Below are positions 23,808 to 37,690 of a stretch of DNA of 64,000 nucleotides, one piece after another; the stretch's first letter is position 1; every line of letters starts with the position of its first letter. This stretch comes from Portunus trituberculatus (Eukaryota; Arthropoda; Malacostraca; Decapoda; Portunidae). The notes beneath the pieces are model-generated. The model was not told the DNA's origin, searched no databases, and was given only the letters and a program-made list of their open reading frames with translations. Both the position numbers and the translations under genes were made by a program. Location: assembly GCF_017591435.1 (NCBI RefSeq), contig NC_059303.1:5076360-5140359 (forward strand), in the 5' to 3' direction.

Positions 23808-24052
23808 ACCATGTTATTATAAAATATCTTCCGTTAAGGTTATTTAGTTGAAAAAGGAATTTTCACATGTTGCCTTTCCCAGAGGTTCCACGTAATAAAA
23901 ATAACTACTCTATGATATAAAAGTAACTTAAATACTCTTTTGTCTTCATTGAAAAATGAAAAATCTGATTAAAATTTTTGCCGACTCCATGTTATTTAAA
24001 ATCCTTTATTGTGAATCGTCCGAAAAAAAATGTGCTGCATAGTAAAAATAGC

Positions 24053-24056
<4 letters not shown>

Positions 24057-24119
<63 letters not shown>

Positions 24120-24257
24120 AGTTCATGACAGTGTTATAGGTGCAGATAAAGAAAATCGTGTGTGGTGCAGAACCCTTTGATTTGATGGTGGTGGTGGTGG
24201 TGGTGGTGATGGTGGTGGTGATGGTGGTGGTGGTGGTGGTGGTGGTGGTGGTGGTGG
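24057..24257. repeat. (GA)n and (TGG)n microsatellites
   Basis: GA units at 24057-24117 and TGG units with a few TGA interruptions at 24185-24257. Confidence 0.95.
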
Positions 24258-24439
24258 ACTCTGTAGTCGATTCGTACTCTGAAAGGTTATGGACAAAGAA
24301 CCTCGACTAGGCAGAAAGCCAAGCATGCGGCGACCACCTCGTGGGCGTAATGCGGCTCTTGTGTCCCCGGCGACTTCTGCATAGAGGAAGCACGATAATG
24401 TATGACGGCGACGCAGCCAGGAAGCAAGTGAAAGTTTGG

Positions 24440-25682
24440 ACAAAAATAAGTAAAATCAGCTCAGGAAAAAAAAAAGAAATATAGAGAGATGCAGAAGGAA
24501 AAAAATAAGAGTGAAGTTTGTAAGAGAAATAAAAAAAAAAAAATAAATACATCTCGAGAAGGAAGAAAAGGAACGAAGTTTGTAGTAAAGATGAAAAAAA
24601 AATATATACGTCGAGAAACGAGAAAAAGAGTGAAATTTATAGGAAAATAAATAAGAGATGTACAGACAAAAGAAAATAAGGGAAATTATATGGAGAAAAG
24701 ATGAAATATGTAAAGGAATAATGGGGAAATGGAGGCGCAGAGGAGAACGAAAAGGAAGGGAAAATTTGTGTGAAAAAGATAAAATAAGTAATTGGAAAAA
24801 AAAGCTGAAAACTCGGATAGGAAAGACAAGAGGATATTTGTAGTAAAAAAAATAGTTAAGGAAAGAAAATATAACGCAGAAAAGGAAGAAAAGAAGGCAA
24901 TGTCTCTGTAAAAGATAAAATAATTACTGTAAAGATGAAAGAAAACGAAAATGGAGTAGAGAGAAAAGAGGGAGAAAATCTATTAGAAAAGATGATAAGA
25001 AATGATGAAAAATAAAAACGTAGAAAAGAAAGAAAAGTAAGGAAATATATAAAAGATGAAATAAAGCAAAATATATATATAATAAAAATAGAGAGACAGA
25101 TAAGAAAAAAAAAGGAAAGCTTAAAAAGATAAGAAGAATAAAGGAAAATATTGAAAGGAAAGAGAAATAGAAAAGAGAAGATGGAAGGGAAAGTTTGCTG
25201 AAAAGATAAGACCAGTAAAGGAAATTAGTGAAAATGTAAACGTGAAGAAGGAAAAGGAGGAGAAAAGAATGGAAGAAGATAATACAGGGAGGGAGGAAGG
25301 TAGGTAGGTAGGTAGGTAGGTAGGGAGGGAGGGAAGGTAGGTAGGTAGGTAGGTAAGGAAAGGGGACGTGGAGGAGCGGTTTGCCAAAAAAAAAAAAAAA
25401 ATAATAATAATAAAAATAAAGCCGAAACAGAAAAAAATGAAGAAAATGGAGAAGTTTAAGTAAATATGCAAAAAAAAAAAAAAGGAGGAGGAGCAAGAGG
25501 AGGAGGAGGAGGAAGAAGAAGAGGCGGTGGTGAGGAAAAGGTAGAGGGTGATAGAGGAAGAAGATAAAAGCTCAACAACAACAATAACAACAGCAACAAA
25601 ATAATTACAAACAAACTTCACGTTAAAAGCATTCCACAGAGACTAGGAAAATGTTAAGAGAATGTAAAATATGACCAGAATA

Positions 25683-25749
<67 letters not shown>

Positions 25750-27240
25750 AAATAAATACACCCACTTCTGTTGCCGCCTTACCAAATACGTGAGTGGCGA
25801 CTGCCCAAATTTATCCCTGGAGAAGGAACGCCCTTATAAGCAGCATCGCAGCATCCCAGATTCCCCCTTACAGTCACTCACCTCCTCGACGCGCCAGGCT
25901 CCGGTTCTTACTATTCCCAGCGATTCTGTAACGTGAGCTGGCTGGCCTCCCTCCGGCATGCGAGAAGGATAACTTACTGACCGAAAGCAACGAGTGATAC
26001 TTAAGTCGAGTCTCCCTGGCACCCCTTACCAGTCTTGCCTCTCTGACGTGCGTTGCAGCGAGGGAAAGGTAAAGGGGGTTTGCTGCAGGAGTAAGGAAAG
26101 GTTGGTGGAAAAAGGGGATATATAGAGTCTAGGAGATGGAAGTTTGCTACTGCAGAAGGGAAAGGGTGATGGCAGGAAGAGGGAAAATGTTGGAAAGTAA
26201 TGTAATTTACTGCTTGGCTAAGGATGGACGATGATGGAAAGAAGGACTGATAGAATGTAGGATAAGGATGTTAAGGAGTTTGCTGCAGGAGTAAGAGAAA
26301 GGATGGTAGGGAGATGAAGATATAAATGATGAAATCGTGTTCTGTTAGAAAAGGAAAGGGACTGTTACAGGAAGAAGGAATTAAGATGTAGGAGGGGAAA
26401 GTAAAGGAATTTGCTGCTTGAGTTGGACGGAAAGATTGTAGGAAGGGGAAGGACTGACAAAATGTAGGACAGAGAGGTAAAGGAGTTTGTTGCTGCAGTA
26501 AGGAAGGAACGCTGGTAGAAGGAGGAAGGACTGGAGAAATGGAAGAATAAAGAAGTCAAGGAAGAAGTTGATGCCAAAGAAGGAAGATTACAGCGATGGG
26601 AAGCAGGAGGAATGAAAAGAAGAAAAAAAAGTAGATATGAACAGCTAAAAGACGACCTTGGTGAAACAAAAAGGAGATGATGTAGTATAAGAAAAAAAAA
26701 AACCATTAATTGGATAAAAAGATAAGGATATATTAGTGATCGAGGGAAGATATTTTTTTTGTTTAATCAAGAAAGAAACTAAAGAAATAAGATACAGAAG
26801 GGAGGACTGAGAAAAAAAGAGGAGCTTCTACGACATAAAAACGTACTCTAAAGTTACATAAAGGGTGATAAGGAAGTATTAGTCATGGGAGGATGAAGAG
26901 AGGGACGATATACAGCCCGATGATTAAAAGTGAGAGAGAAAAATAGAGTAGAAAAGAGAGAGATTATATGACACAGGGGTGATTAGGAGGCACTAGAGGA
27001 CGAGAAAATGGGGAGAAAGAAGATACTGTGGGGCGTGAAGCTACGAAAAGTGATGAGGGGGATAGTGAAGTGGGAGAAAGATAGTGAAGTTGGAGGAAGA
27101 TTGCACGCTACATAGGACGGAAAGGAAAGAGAAGAGGAGAAGGAGAGGAAAGGGAGAAAAGTAAAGGAAAAAGAAGGTAGAGAAATGACTTATTGATTAA
27201 AAAGTGTAACTGGAGAATAGTGAATGTGAAAATAAGTGTG
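24440..27240. other. Polypurine-rich region (plus strand), about 2.8 kb
   Basis: Nearly continuous A+G-rich sequence (e.g. 24640-25280, 26040-27240), including (AGGT)n/(GGGA)n at 25300-25360, homopurine (AGG)n near 25485-25530 and (GA)n at 25686-25748. A normal-composition island lies at 25750-26060. Minus-strand frames of up to 190 codons are Phe/Leu/Ser-rich artefacts of the bias. No genes. Confidence 0.75.
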
Positions 27241-27251
27241 AATGAGTGGGC

Positions 27252-27254
<3 letters not shown>

Positions 27255-27313
<59 letters not shown>
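27255..27313. repeat. (GA)n microsatellite
   Basis: About 29 units. With the (CT)n at 27398 it forms a potential inverted pair. Confidence 0.97.
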
Positions 27314-27317
<4 letters not shown>

Positions 27318-27396
27318 TGATTCATAACGAGGTGTTTATCAGTTCTCTCAAGTGGCTGGCGAGTTCATCAATAACCACAATCACCTTTTTCTTTGT

Positions 27397-27397
<1 letters not shown>

Positions 27398-27450
<53 letters not shown>
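27398..27450. repeat. (CT)n microsatellite
   Basis: About 26 units, 84 bp from the preceding (GA)n. Confidence 0.97.
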
Positions 27451-27452
<2 letters not shown>

Positions 27453-27674
27453 GATATAATCCCCGAGACACTTCTTTAGGGATTTCAGACGCTTTGTGGG
27501 GAAATAGGAAGATATAGAGGTACTGTTTTCCTTCCCTTTTTTTTTTTTTTTTATCTGCGGGCTGTCCTGTGTGTCCCGGGTGTTTGTCTTTCCCTTAGAG
27601 GAGGAGAGTGAAGGGGAAACACGTAGGCGTCAGTAAGTTTCCTACTCTTGCTCCACTCCACAAGACAAACACTT

Positions 27675-27677
<3 letters not shown>

Positions 27678-27748
<71 letters not shown>
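27678..27748. repeat. (CT)n microsatellite
   Basis: About 35 units. Confidence 0.97.
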
Positions 27749-27750
<2 letters not shown>

Positions 27751-28909
27751 GTAAATTCCACTTACGTAAATTCCTGCCACGAAGATTCCTGCATGAAAAT
27801 CTTTTAACTCGTATTTATTCCTGCCGTGGTAAAATTTTCCATTCAATCTAACCTCACTTAACCTTGACTAACAATTTATCGTAGTAACTTTTTAAGAGTG
27901 ATTATTATTTCAAGTATTTTTTTTTTATATTGATAAAGACATTTTTTTTTCTCTCTGTTTTGGTTATTCACTTTTCCCTCTTTTCCATTTCATCAACAGC
28001 CATTCCTACCTGCGTCTTTTTAATCAGAAAGTAAAAAAAAAGAAAGAGAAAAAATGAACTCCCACATTGGCCGCAAAAAAGCACAGCACACCAGCGAGTA
28101 ATACCCGAACACGTGTCAGGCGCCGATGAACAAGTGGTGATATTCGCGTATAATTGCGATTTTGCACAACCAGAAAACGTGTATCCATATTATTGCATTT
28201 TGTGTATCTTTCCTCCTTTGACCTTTGTTGTGTGTGTGTGTGTGTGAAAAAATGAAAATCAACCTCTTATTTGTTTTTAGATGTGCTCTGAATGTTAGCG
28301 AAGGAAAGTGAAATGATTTAATGAGATCGCATCACCAACACAACCAAATATGTCAGGATTCTCGTTTTAAATCTCAACGCAAAGGCATGAAATATTTCGT
28401 AATTAAAAAAAAATATGCTATGAAATAAGAAAAGGATAGATACTAGTTTTTTTTTTCCATCAAGGAATGTATTTATTTTTGTTGGAAGCGCCAAACTCGC
28501 ATAATTTTAAATAAGAAAATATTAAGAGCACGAAGAATTCATTTCATCATTAATACGGAAGGTGAGCAAAATACCTTAAACATTCTTGCCTCCTTTTCTT
28601 TATAAAACTTAAATGCAAGTTCGAAAAAGAGGTTGGTGAGAACGAAAAAGTTGAAAAAGAAGTTGTGATCGTCAGCAAGGCTCGAGGACAAGGCAAACAG
28701 CACGTCCCAGCAACCAGGCAAAATAACCTTTGAGTCACCAGGTGCTAAATGCCGAGAGCCGCCTTACTGGGAACCGCCTCTCACTGCCTCGTGTCACGTG
28801 CTAGCAAAGGACACCGCCACTTTGCTCTCTTGGTGTCTATTTCTGTTAAGTGTGCCGATGAAATATAAGAGATAAGGTGATATGGGAGGTTGTTAATGTG
28901 ATCGTAGTG
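27749..28909. other. Gene-free spacer
   Basis: AT-rich, with a short (TG)n near 28230-28247. Nothing else recognised. Confidence 0.45.
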
Positions 28910-29206
<297 letters not shown>

Positions 29207-29390
29207 ACAATAATAACACTTGAACAATTAAACAAAATGAAACGCTTGACTAGTATATGAAATTTCCAATACTTCCGTTCACAATATGAACCATCCACCG
29301 ATAAAAACGAAAAAAAAAAAAAAAAAGAAGAGAAAACGAGAAGGGAAGGAGGGAGAAAAACATCTACCGCGGGACTCGTATCCTGGAGTC

Positions 29391-29395
<5 letters not shown>

Positions 29396-29484
<89 letters not shown>
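29396..29484. repeat. (GA)n microsatellite
   Basis: About 44 units. Confidence 0.97.
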
Positions 29485-29486
<2 letters not shown>

Positions 29487-29769
29487 AAAGTAAGGTGCGA
29501 ACTTCTGAGAATTGATTACTACTGAAAGATTTCCCGAGGCTACGTAGAAGCGTCTTTGGTGTGAATAGTGTGTATAAGTACAAAGCTGAAAACTCGTCTC
29601 ATTAGCACAGCACGTGAATTCTAGTAAGTTAGTCAAAGGCGTTCTGGATTTATACGTAAGTGCAGGGATAGGAAAAAAATATTGTAATGGTTGGATTTTG
29701 TCCTGGAAATGTAAGTATAGATCTAACATATAACTGTGTAATGATACGTCTTTTTTTTTTTTCTATTTA

Positions 29770-29936
29770 CCATGTAGGTTTTTTCACGGGAGTTTATGGG
29801 CTAAAGGGAGTACTCAGAGGGAGTATCTCAGAGCCCACCCGCTAGAAAACCGTTTCTCCGAGTGAGGAAGCCCAACCTACACTCGGACCGTGGAGAGGAT
29901 TCGAACCCGTGCGCTTGGAGACCCCTGTACCACGGT
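29770..29936 (-). mobile_element. Class II-head SINE, minus strand, internally deleted
   Basis: Matches the 17311 and 39781 copies: the body (GTGAGGAAGCCCAACCTACA on the plus strand) and B box (GGATTCGAACCCGTG) are kept, but part of the head between the two boxes is missing. On the minus strand the element ends CCTACATGGTAAATAG then A-rich sequence, so no (AC)n tail. Confidence 0.82.
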
Positions 29937-30373
29937 CTGATTCCGTCTGAATGTTTCAAAAGATTCTCGGAGGGGGCGTTGAAAGATCGTGAATGGAAAA
30001 AGAAAAAAATAGGTATATAACAAACCATAGCAGTTATATATAAATGCTACTGTTCTTGTACTTGAGATGTATTATTGTGTACATATTTTTTTTCTAGTTG
30101 AAAGATCCTGAACTAAAAAGAAAAGAAAAGAATATAATACAAGAATACATCTGAACTACAAGAACAATAGCACTTATATAACTGTTCGGCTTTGTAAACG
30201 TGTGGGAATAAGATCAAGATAGATAACCTAACACAATTCCTTCTGCTAGACGCTGTGAAAGTGTTACATCAGGTTAAGAAAAGATTGTGACACCAAATAA
30301 AATGAAGTTATACACAAGTAAAACATACTAGGCTATTCGTTTCTGCTAAGTGGTGGCAGTATGTGATATCAAA

Positions 30374-30673
<300 letters not shown>

Positions 30674-31002
30674 CGTTAGAGGAAATAAGACTAAAAATAA
30701 CTAAAACCACGAAAGCTACACTTGTTTGAACTCGGCGGTGTAAAAAGTGTGTTATCGGATGAAAGAAAAAAACTAGAAAGCACTCCACACTCCAGGTAAA
30801 CATATGGAAATTAAACTAAAATAAAGACAAAATAACACTTGTATTGGCTGGGCGTTGTGAACCTGTGAATAGAAAGTTGAAAGAAGGTAAAAACAATAAT
30901 CTTCCTCTGCCCGGTAGGCGCTCTGTGCTGTGAATATAAAGACTACAATAAACCCCTTAAAATAATGACTCTTTTATATTCGTTAGGTTCTATCAACGAA
31001 TT

Positions 31003-31006
<4 letters not shown>

Positions 31007-31068
<62 letters not shown>
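31007..31068. repeat. (GA)n microsatellite
   Basis: 31 units. Confidence 0.97.
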
Positions 31069-31072
<4 letters not shown>

Positions 31073-31319
31073 TAACTTTTCTATTTGCTGAGCTCTATAA
31101 TCCTGTAAACATCGGGCTAAGGTATAGAGAATAACAATATTAAATCTCCCAGTTCTCTTGATCCTCGTATTTTTCACCCTCTATCCCCATCTTGTCTATA
31201 TTTCACCACGGATATATTCTTTCTTTCTTTCTTTTTCTGTATTTGTGTGTGTTTGGCCTAGCAGTTTCTAGTCCGGCTGTATTGAACGCTTCATGAAATA
31301 GTGTCTTTTTTTTTATATG

Positions 31320-31500
31320 AGAGGAGAAATATGGTGAAGGGCAACAAAAACAATAAAAAAAACTCCATTATTTGCCAGTCCCCGAGCAAGGCTGAGAGAG
31401 TTAGCCATAAGAATGAGATAAATGTCTTGACACCTCCCTCTTCAATGGGTTGAGGTCATAGGTAGATGGAAATACAGAAACAGGTAGAGAATTCCCGAGT
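31320..31500 (-). mobile_element. LINE family 1, 3'-terminal fragment
   Basis: The reverse complement aligns with 2370-2520 of the family 1 LINE: the WNSLP/SVFP coding end, ATTTATCTCATTCTTATGGC-type 3' region and the GGGACTGGCAAATAA segment. It is also alignable with 50342-50530. No coding capacity. Confidence 0.75.
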
Positions 31501-31727
31501 TTAGTTTTGTTTAGTGAGATGTGTGAGATTTGCTGTGATTGGTTCGTTATTATTAATCGTCTTTTTTTTCTCTCTCATTAGTTAACTGGCTGATTTACAG
31601 GACCAAAACAAAGGAGTGTGTAATGACATTCTATTTCTTATTTAATTATTTTGTTTTCTAATGCTGGTTTTGCTGTTTTTTTCTTATTTTTTTATATTTG
31701 TCTTGCATGTAAAAAAGTTTCGTAAAT

Positions 31728-32322
<595 letters not shown>

Positions 32323-32442
32323 ACTCTAAGCCGGCCGGTGTTTGTGACGTAACCCGTAACTATTGATCTTTATGCTGTTTGTTTTGATAGCAGCGTCCAG
32401 TGAGATGATGGGGTGAAGATGCACTGAGCTGGTGGTGATCCC

Positions 32443-32443
<1 letters not shown>

Positions 32444-32507
<64 letters not shown>
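32444..32507. repeat. (GA)n microsatellite
   Basis: About 32 units, 125 bp from the preceding (CT)n and complementary to it. Confidence 0.97.
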
Positions 32508-32510
<3 letters not shown>

Positions 32511-32616
32511 GTATATATGAGTCTATTTTTGTTCCGTTCCATTGTTCTTCCCAAACGTCGATGATGGTGTGGGTGTTTGGCGATGGAGGGGAGGGGGGGA
32601 TTAGACTGGGCGTTGG

Positions 32617-32655
32617 AGTGGAGTGGAGTGGAGTGGAGTGGAGTGGGGTGGAGTG
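32617..32655. repeat. (GGAGT)n pentanucleotide repeat
   Basis: About seven near-perfect units, one with GGGGT. Confidence 0.9.
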
Positions 32656-32735
32656 GCTTGCTGGCTGGGTGGGAGCGGTGATAGGTGTGGAATGCATCAA
32701 TGTGACTGTATAATAAGTATCGGTCACTTGTCATG

Positions 32736-32736
<1 letters not shown>

Positions 32737-32801
<65 letters not shown>

Positions 32802-32907
32802 CTGTTTTTGTGTCTCCTCCTCCTCCTCCTCCTCCTCCTCCTCCTCCTCCTCCTCCTCCTCCTCCTCCTCCTCCTCCTCCTCCTCCTCCTACTACTACTA
32901 CTACTAC

Positions 32908-32965
<58 letters not shown>

Positions 32966-32975
32966 GTTATTATTA
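32737..32975. repeat. Compound (TG)n-(TCC)n-(TAC)n-(TTA)n array
   Basis: TG units to 32800, a short unique bridge, TCC to about 32889, ACT/TAC to 32908, then TTA with a few interruptions to about 32975. Open frames through it are homopolymeric and not genes. Confidence 0.96.
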
Positions 32976-33060
32976 TCATTATTATAACTCATGATTGTAA
33001 CTGCCACTAATATCACTATTATTGTATTACTATACCTATCAATGTCTATCACTGTCAAAA

Positions 33061-33063
<3 letters not shown>

Positions 33064-33115
<52 letters not shown>
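33064..33115. repeat. (GA)n microsatellite
   Basis: 26 units. Confidence 0.97.
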
Positions 33116-33117
<2 letters not shown>

Positions 33118-34237
33118 ACACATCATCATTTAGTGTCAGTGAAGGTTGAGGAGGATGCAACGATCACAGGTCATTGCTCCACCTCTTAACAAGTACCCAA
33201 TAGTTGGGGAGGCAGGACAAATCCCCTCCCACACACCACCTCCCCATCTACCCTCCCTCGATCCTTCTCTATTTACTCTCAGGATCTCTCGCCATCTGTG
33301 AACCTTTTCTCTTTTTCCCCTTGGGTAGTTTTTATTCATTTTTTGGTTCAGCACTGACTAATAGGATCTAAATATAGTGTGTGTGTGTGTGTGTGTGTGT
33401 GTCAGAGAGTAAAATGACCTTCATTAGGCAAGTCAAAACGAATCTTCGAGAATATAAGCTTGATTTGATTGGTTTATTGAAGAATATTCATTTCCTCCTG
33501 GTTCTGGTTTTATCTTTATGTTTCCGTTGTTACAATATCACCAGCAAAACTTACTGTCTCCCAACTCCTTGACATTACATTTTTTTTTTTTTTTGTTTCT
33601 TGAGACTTAATTACTTCAAGGTATATTACTGGACGTTAAATCTTTCGACTCTTGTGCTTGTAAAATTCGAGTAACTCCTTTCACCGTCGACTCTCTTACA
33701 TTATTTCACGAAAGATTGCTGAGCTAAACCGTTCCACTCTTGTCGCTACTTGTAAATTCTTGTTATATCCTTCTTCCCGTAGACTCAAAACTAAGGGAGG
33801 TTTCTTTGCTTCAAGGCAGATTACTCTCGGGTAAAAGTTCCCCTCGTGTTTTAATTAAGTCCCGCGACACGCCCCCAGTGCACTTGTCCTCCTCCTGCCT
33901 ATTACATTCTGCCCGGCATTCTATTTTAAACTTCCCTGCCTCGTTTTCTGTGAATTGTCCGCTGTCCTGAGGAGCCGCGTGTGACTCAATCTGCGTCTTG
34001 TTTTTAGCCGCGAAAACTCTAATAACGAGTGGAGTGTGTATTTATAATGTGCAAAATTAGGAACTTGTTTTAACTTGCATCTCTTTTTTTTTTTTTTTTC
34101 TTCTGAAAGTGGATAGTTTTTTTTTCGCGACAAATTCTGTTCGCTCGAAGGGCCTCAGAATGTTGATGACGAAGGGGTTGACAATATATGTGCACATTTA
34201 TTGTTACCAGCAAGGGACGGGTTCACTGACGATACTA

Positions 34238-34240
<3 letters not shown>
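33116..34240. other. Gene-free spacer
   Basis: A short (GT)n at 33378-33402 and poly-T runs. No exon or RNA gene recognised. Confidence 0.45.

Positions 34241-34292
<52 letters not shown>
34241..34292. repeat. (TG)n microsatellite
   Basis: 26 units followed by 200 bp of G/T-rich sequence (GGTGATGATG, GTGGTG). Confidence 0.96.
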
Positions 34293-34294
<2 letters not shown>

Positions 34295-34563
34295 TTTTGT
34301 TGAGGTTGTGTGGTTGTGTGGTGATGATGTTTCTGGTGATAGAGTGCGGTGAAGGTGTTATTGTTGTTATGCCTATGGTGGTGTAGTGATAGCGTTATGG
34401 TGCACTGGTAGTGGTCCAGGTGTTGTATAAGTGGTGTTAGTGATGGAGGTGCGGTGTTGTGTCATTGTTATGGGTTAGTGGTAGTCTGAACGAGGATGGT
34501 GGTGATTTTGTGATGTGGTGGTTTTGTTTAGTAGGTTTTGGTAGTGGTAGTAATAGAAGTTAT

Positions 34564-34565
34564 GA

Positions 34566-34606
<41 letters not shown>

Positions 34607-34639
34607 ATAGTAGTAGTAATAGTAGCAGTAGCAACAGCG

Positions 34640-34687
<48 letters not shown>

Positions 34688-34720
34688 ATAGTAGTAATAG
34701 TAGTAATAGTAGTAGTAAAA
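34564..34720. repeat. (TAG)n with (CAG)n core
   Basis: TAG units with TAA variants and an internal CAG/CGGCAG block near 34630-34660. Gly/Ser/Val/Ala-rich frames are artefacts. Confidence 0.95.
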
Positions 34721-35475
34721 GGACGTACTAACTTTTTTGCAAGACTCACCCTAACATGGTCACATTCTATCGACATTTAGTGGAAAACTGTCAACATGTG
34801 AAAAATTACGTTATAGCTCTCGGGATTAAATTCCACACCAGACAAGACAAACTATAATACCAATATTGGGTGTGATGCAGTACAAATAATAGACTTAGAT
34901 TATATTGCGTGTATTTTAATCAGTTTTTTTTTATAATTTAATTAATCTTTATTTTAGAGTATAAAAGAAAAACATATTCTATCAGCAATGTGTGATAAGT
35001 ATATAAGTATCTCTTCCATCGTTATTGTCACACTAATTAATTGTCACTTTATAAATAGTATAAAAGTATTTTTCCAACTTTGGTTACTCACATAAAACTT
35101 GCTTTAACTCCTTTCTCTTTTACTTTTCATTGCACATTTCATCACGAATGTTCTCAGGAAGAACACATAATTCTGTCTCCAGTGCTTTGTGATATCCATT
35201 TCATTACATTGTAAAACTTGCGATTTATGTTGATGACGAAATTTAACAGCAACATTCAAGGTGGAGGAACAGAACTGTGACACAAACAGAACTTAGTCAG
35301 ACAGAAAGACGACCTCTCAGACAGACAGACAGAAACACAAACAGACAGCTAGAAAAAAAAAGAACAGTTGATCATGCAAGCGTTCTGACGAAACACAAAT
35401 AGAAGGTAACAATCAAAGACAAACAAAAGGTCAGATACACACAAACACGGCAAACAGAATAAAAGAAAAAAAATT
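34721..35475. other. Gene-free AT-rich spacer
   Basis: Contains ACAGACAG-type short repeats (35290-35350) but nothing gene-like. Confidence 0.45.
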
Positions 35476-35588
35476 AACATACACGCACACACACACACAC
35501 ACAGCCAGACAAACTAGAAAGAAAGATAAACGATTGGTCACGCAGATGATCAGACGAAATACAAATAGAAAAACAAAGACAAACAAGA

Positions 35589-35649
<61 letters not shown>

Positions 35650-35786
35650 GGAATGGTAATATCATATGGACTAATTGAATAAAAGAAAGATCACACCAAC
35701 AATGAATAACTCTCAGTACTCAAACGTGTCTTAATTGATGACATGGTACACAGATACTAAGTAAACAAATTAAGACAAGTAAAAAC

Positions 35787-35876
<90 letters not shown>

Positions 35877-36092
35877 GGTGCAGCCTCTCTTCCAATGAGC
35901 GATGGCCAGTGGTTTACCTTAGTCCAAACAGTCCGAGTGAAGTGATTGATTGGTCCAAATTGTTGACTGCTACACGTGGGGAGCAAACTTGTGTGTGGGA
36001 GACCATTTTTGGAGGCTGGTTTTTCTTTTCTTTCTCGCTTTCTCTATAAGGCAGGCAGGGTGTCGTGTTTCAGAGGCTGTGCACTGCCCCCT

Positions 36093-36160
<68 letters not shown>
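35476..36160. repeat. (AC)n and two (CT)n microsatellites
   Basis: Short (AC)n at 35483-35502, (AC)n at 35594-35645, (CT)n at 35791-35872 and (CT)n at 36098-36160. The sequence between is not recognisably coding. Confidence 0.95.
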
Positions 36161-36163
<3 letters not shown>

Positions 36164-36284
36164 GGTTGGCGCCTATGCCCATTCAGACATTCAGAGCAAA
36201 GGCTGGAAAGGTCAGAAGCTATAGCAATGAAATCGTGACGCCAAGGTGCCAGAAATCGTTAAAATGTCGTAGTCTCCTGCTCCT

Positions 36285-36310
36285 CATGGCGGCGGTGACG
36301 TCAGTGTGAC
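36285..36310. promoter_or_regulatory. ATGGCGGCGG with CRE octamer
   Basis: CATGGCGGCGGTGACGTCAG combines an ATGGCGGC (YY1-like) word with a perfect palindromic CRE TGACGTCA at 36296-36303 and is followed by CpG-containing sequence (CAGTACCGCGG). This suggests a promoter, but no gene was recognised nearby. Confidence 0.25.
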
Positions 36311-36769
36311 GCAAGCAGTACCGCGGTAGCCAGTTAGCTAAATATCAGGCATGGCCCGCTAATTTGTTATCGCCGTGTCCTTGTTTGTGTAGGGAGGAAA
36401 GAAAAACAAGAAGAAACACGTAAAAACAAAGAAAGGTTTTTTATTTCATTCTCCTTCACTTGAAAGCTTTTTTTTTAATAAATTTAGGTAAGTCTACTAA
36501 CTATCGTAGGTATGTAGATATAGATAGATAGATAAATAGATAGATATGGATAGATAGATATTTCATTGAACACCACACAAGACGCAAAAGAATTCTAATA
36601 ACTAGCATGACAAATCGTTTCTAACACCAAACACATTAATCAAACATGTACTGTTCACGTGTATCAGACAATAGGCCTACCAGACACAGCCTCCCTGGGA
36701 ATAATACTTTAACGAAATCTTAGGCCCCGCAGCGACCACCCCTTTTCTATCGGTCAGGAGGGTCACCAC

Positions 36770-37113
36770 ACCACAACACCGCACCACAACACCTCACCAC
36801 AATACACCACACCACACCACACCACGCAACACAACACCACTCTAGTCTCTACTCTACTCTACTCTACTCACACCACACCACACCACACCACACAACACCA
36901 CACCACACCACACCACTCTACTCTACTCTACTCTACTCTACTCACACCACACCACACCACACCACACCACCACCACATCACACCACACCACAATATACCA
37001 CACACACCACATCACACCACACCACAATATACCACACCACACCACACCACACCACACCACACCACCACACACCACCACACCACCACACAACACCACCACA
37101 CACCACACCACAC
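36770..37113. repeat. Interspersed pentanucleotide arrays (CACCA)n and (CTACT)n
   Basis: ACACC/CACCA pentamers alternate with two blocks of CTACT/ACTCT pentamers (about 36841-36870 and 36915-36950). The same order, CACCA block then CTACT block, occurs twice before a final long CACCA block with CACAATATAC interruptions repeated at 36990 and 37023. Confidence 0.93.
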
Positions 37114-37192
37114 GTACCGTCTTCCTGAATCAATATCCTGTTCCGACTCCCACTTTTTTTTTTTTTGTCCACGGGCTATATACTGGTGATGG

Positions 37193-37195
<3 letters not shown>

Positions 37196-37258
<63 letters not shown>
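37196..37258. repeat. (TG)n microsatellite
   Basis: About 31 units; a second short (GT)n with GC variants follows at 37284-37316. Confidence 0.96.
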
Positions 37259-37260
<2 letters not shown>

Positions 37261-37399
37261 CGTGATTCCACTCCTCTGACCAACGTGTGTGTGTGTGTGT
37301 GTGTGCGTGCGTGCGTGGGTGGGCTATATTTGGCGTGCATGCAGGAGAGACACACGTTCCTGTCACTGACTTAAGAATGTATGATTATTTTGTACCAGA

Positions 37400-37690
37400 A
37401 TGGATTTTTTTTCCCCTTTAATATCCCCTCCTACTTCCCCTCCTTTGTCTAATCCCTCTCCCTGCCTCTCACCTCGCACTCTCTTCCTAATCCTCCCCTC
37501 TTACCTCCTCCTTCTCTCTCTCCTCTCTTACTGTTTCTCTTACCTCCCACTCTCCCCCTCTGAGTCCTCTCCTCCTTTACCTCCAGGGGATTCTTACTCC
37601 TCCCTGTCCTTCCCTCCACTATTCTTCCTCCACACCTCCTCCTCCTCCTCCTCCTCCTCCTCCTCCTCCTCCTCCGAGTCCCGGGGTTCA
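37400..37690. other. Pyrimidine-rich segment with (TCC)n
   Basis: C/T-rich throughout, with TCC units at 37636-37676. Frames on either strand are compositional. Confidence 0.7.

Noticed and set aside
24289..24384. 31-codon basic open frame starting MDKEPRLGRKPSM
   Set aside because: Too short, no motif or splice support; noted only because its composition is protein-like.
32737..32975. CRISPR-like or coding repeat array
   Set aside because: Simple compound microsatellite without spacers. The context is eukaryotic and no Cas-like genes are present.
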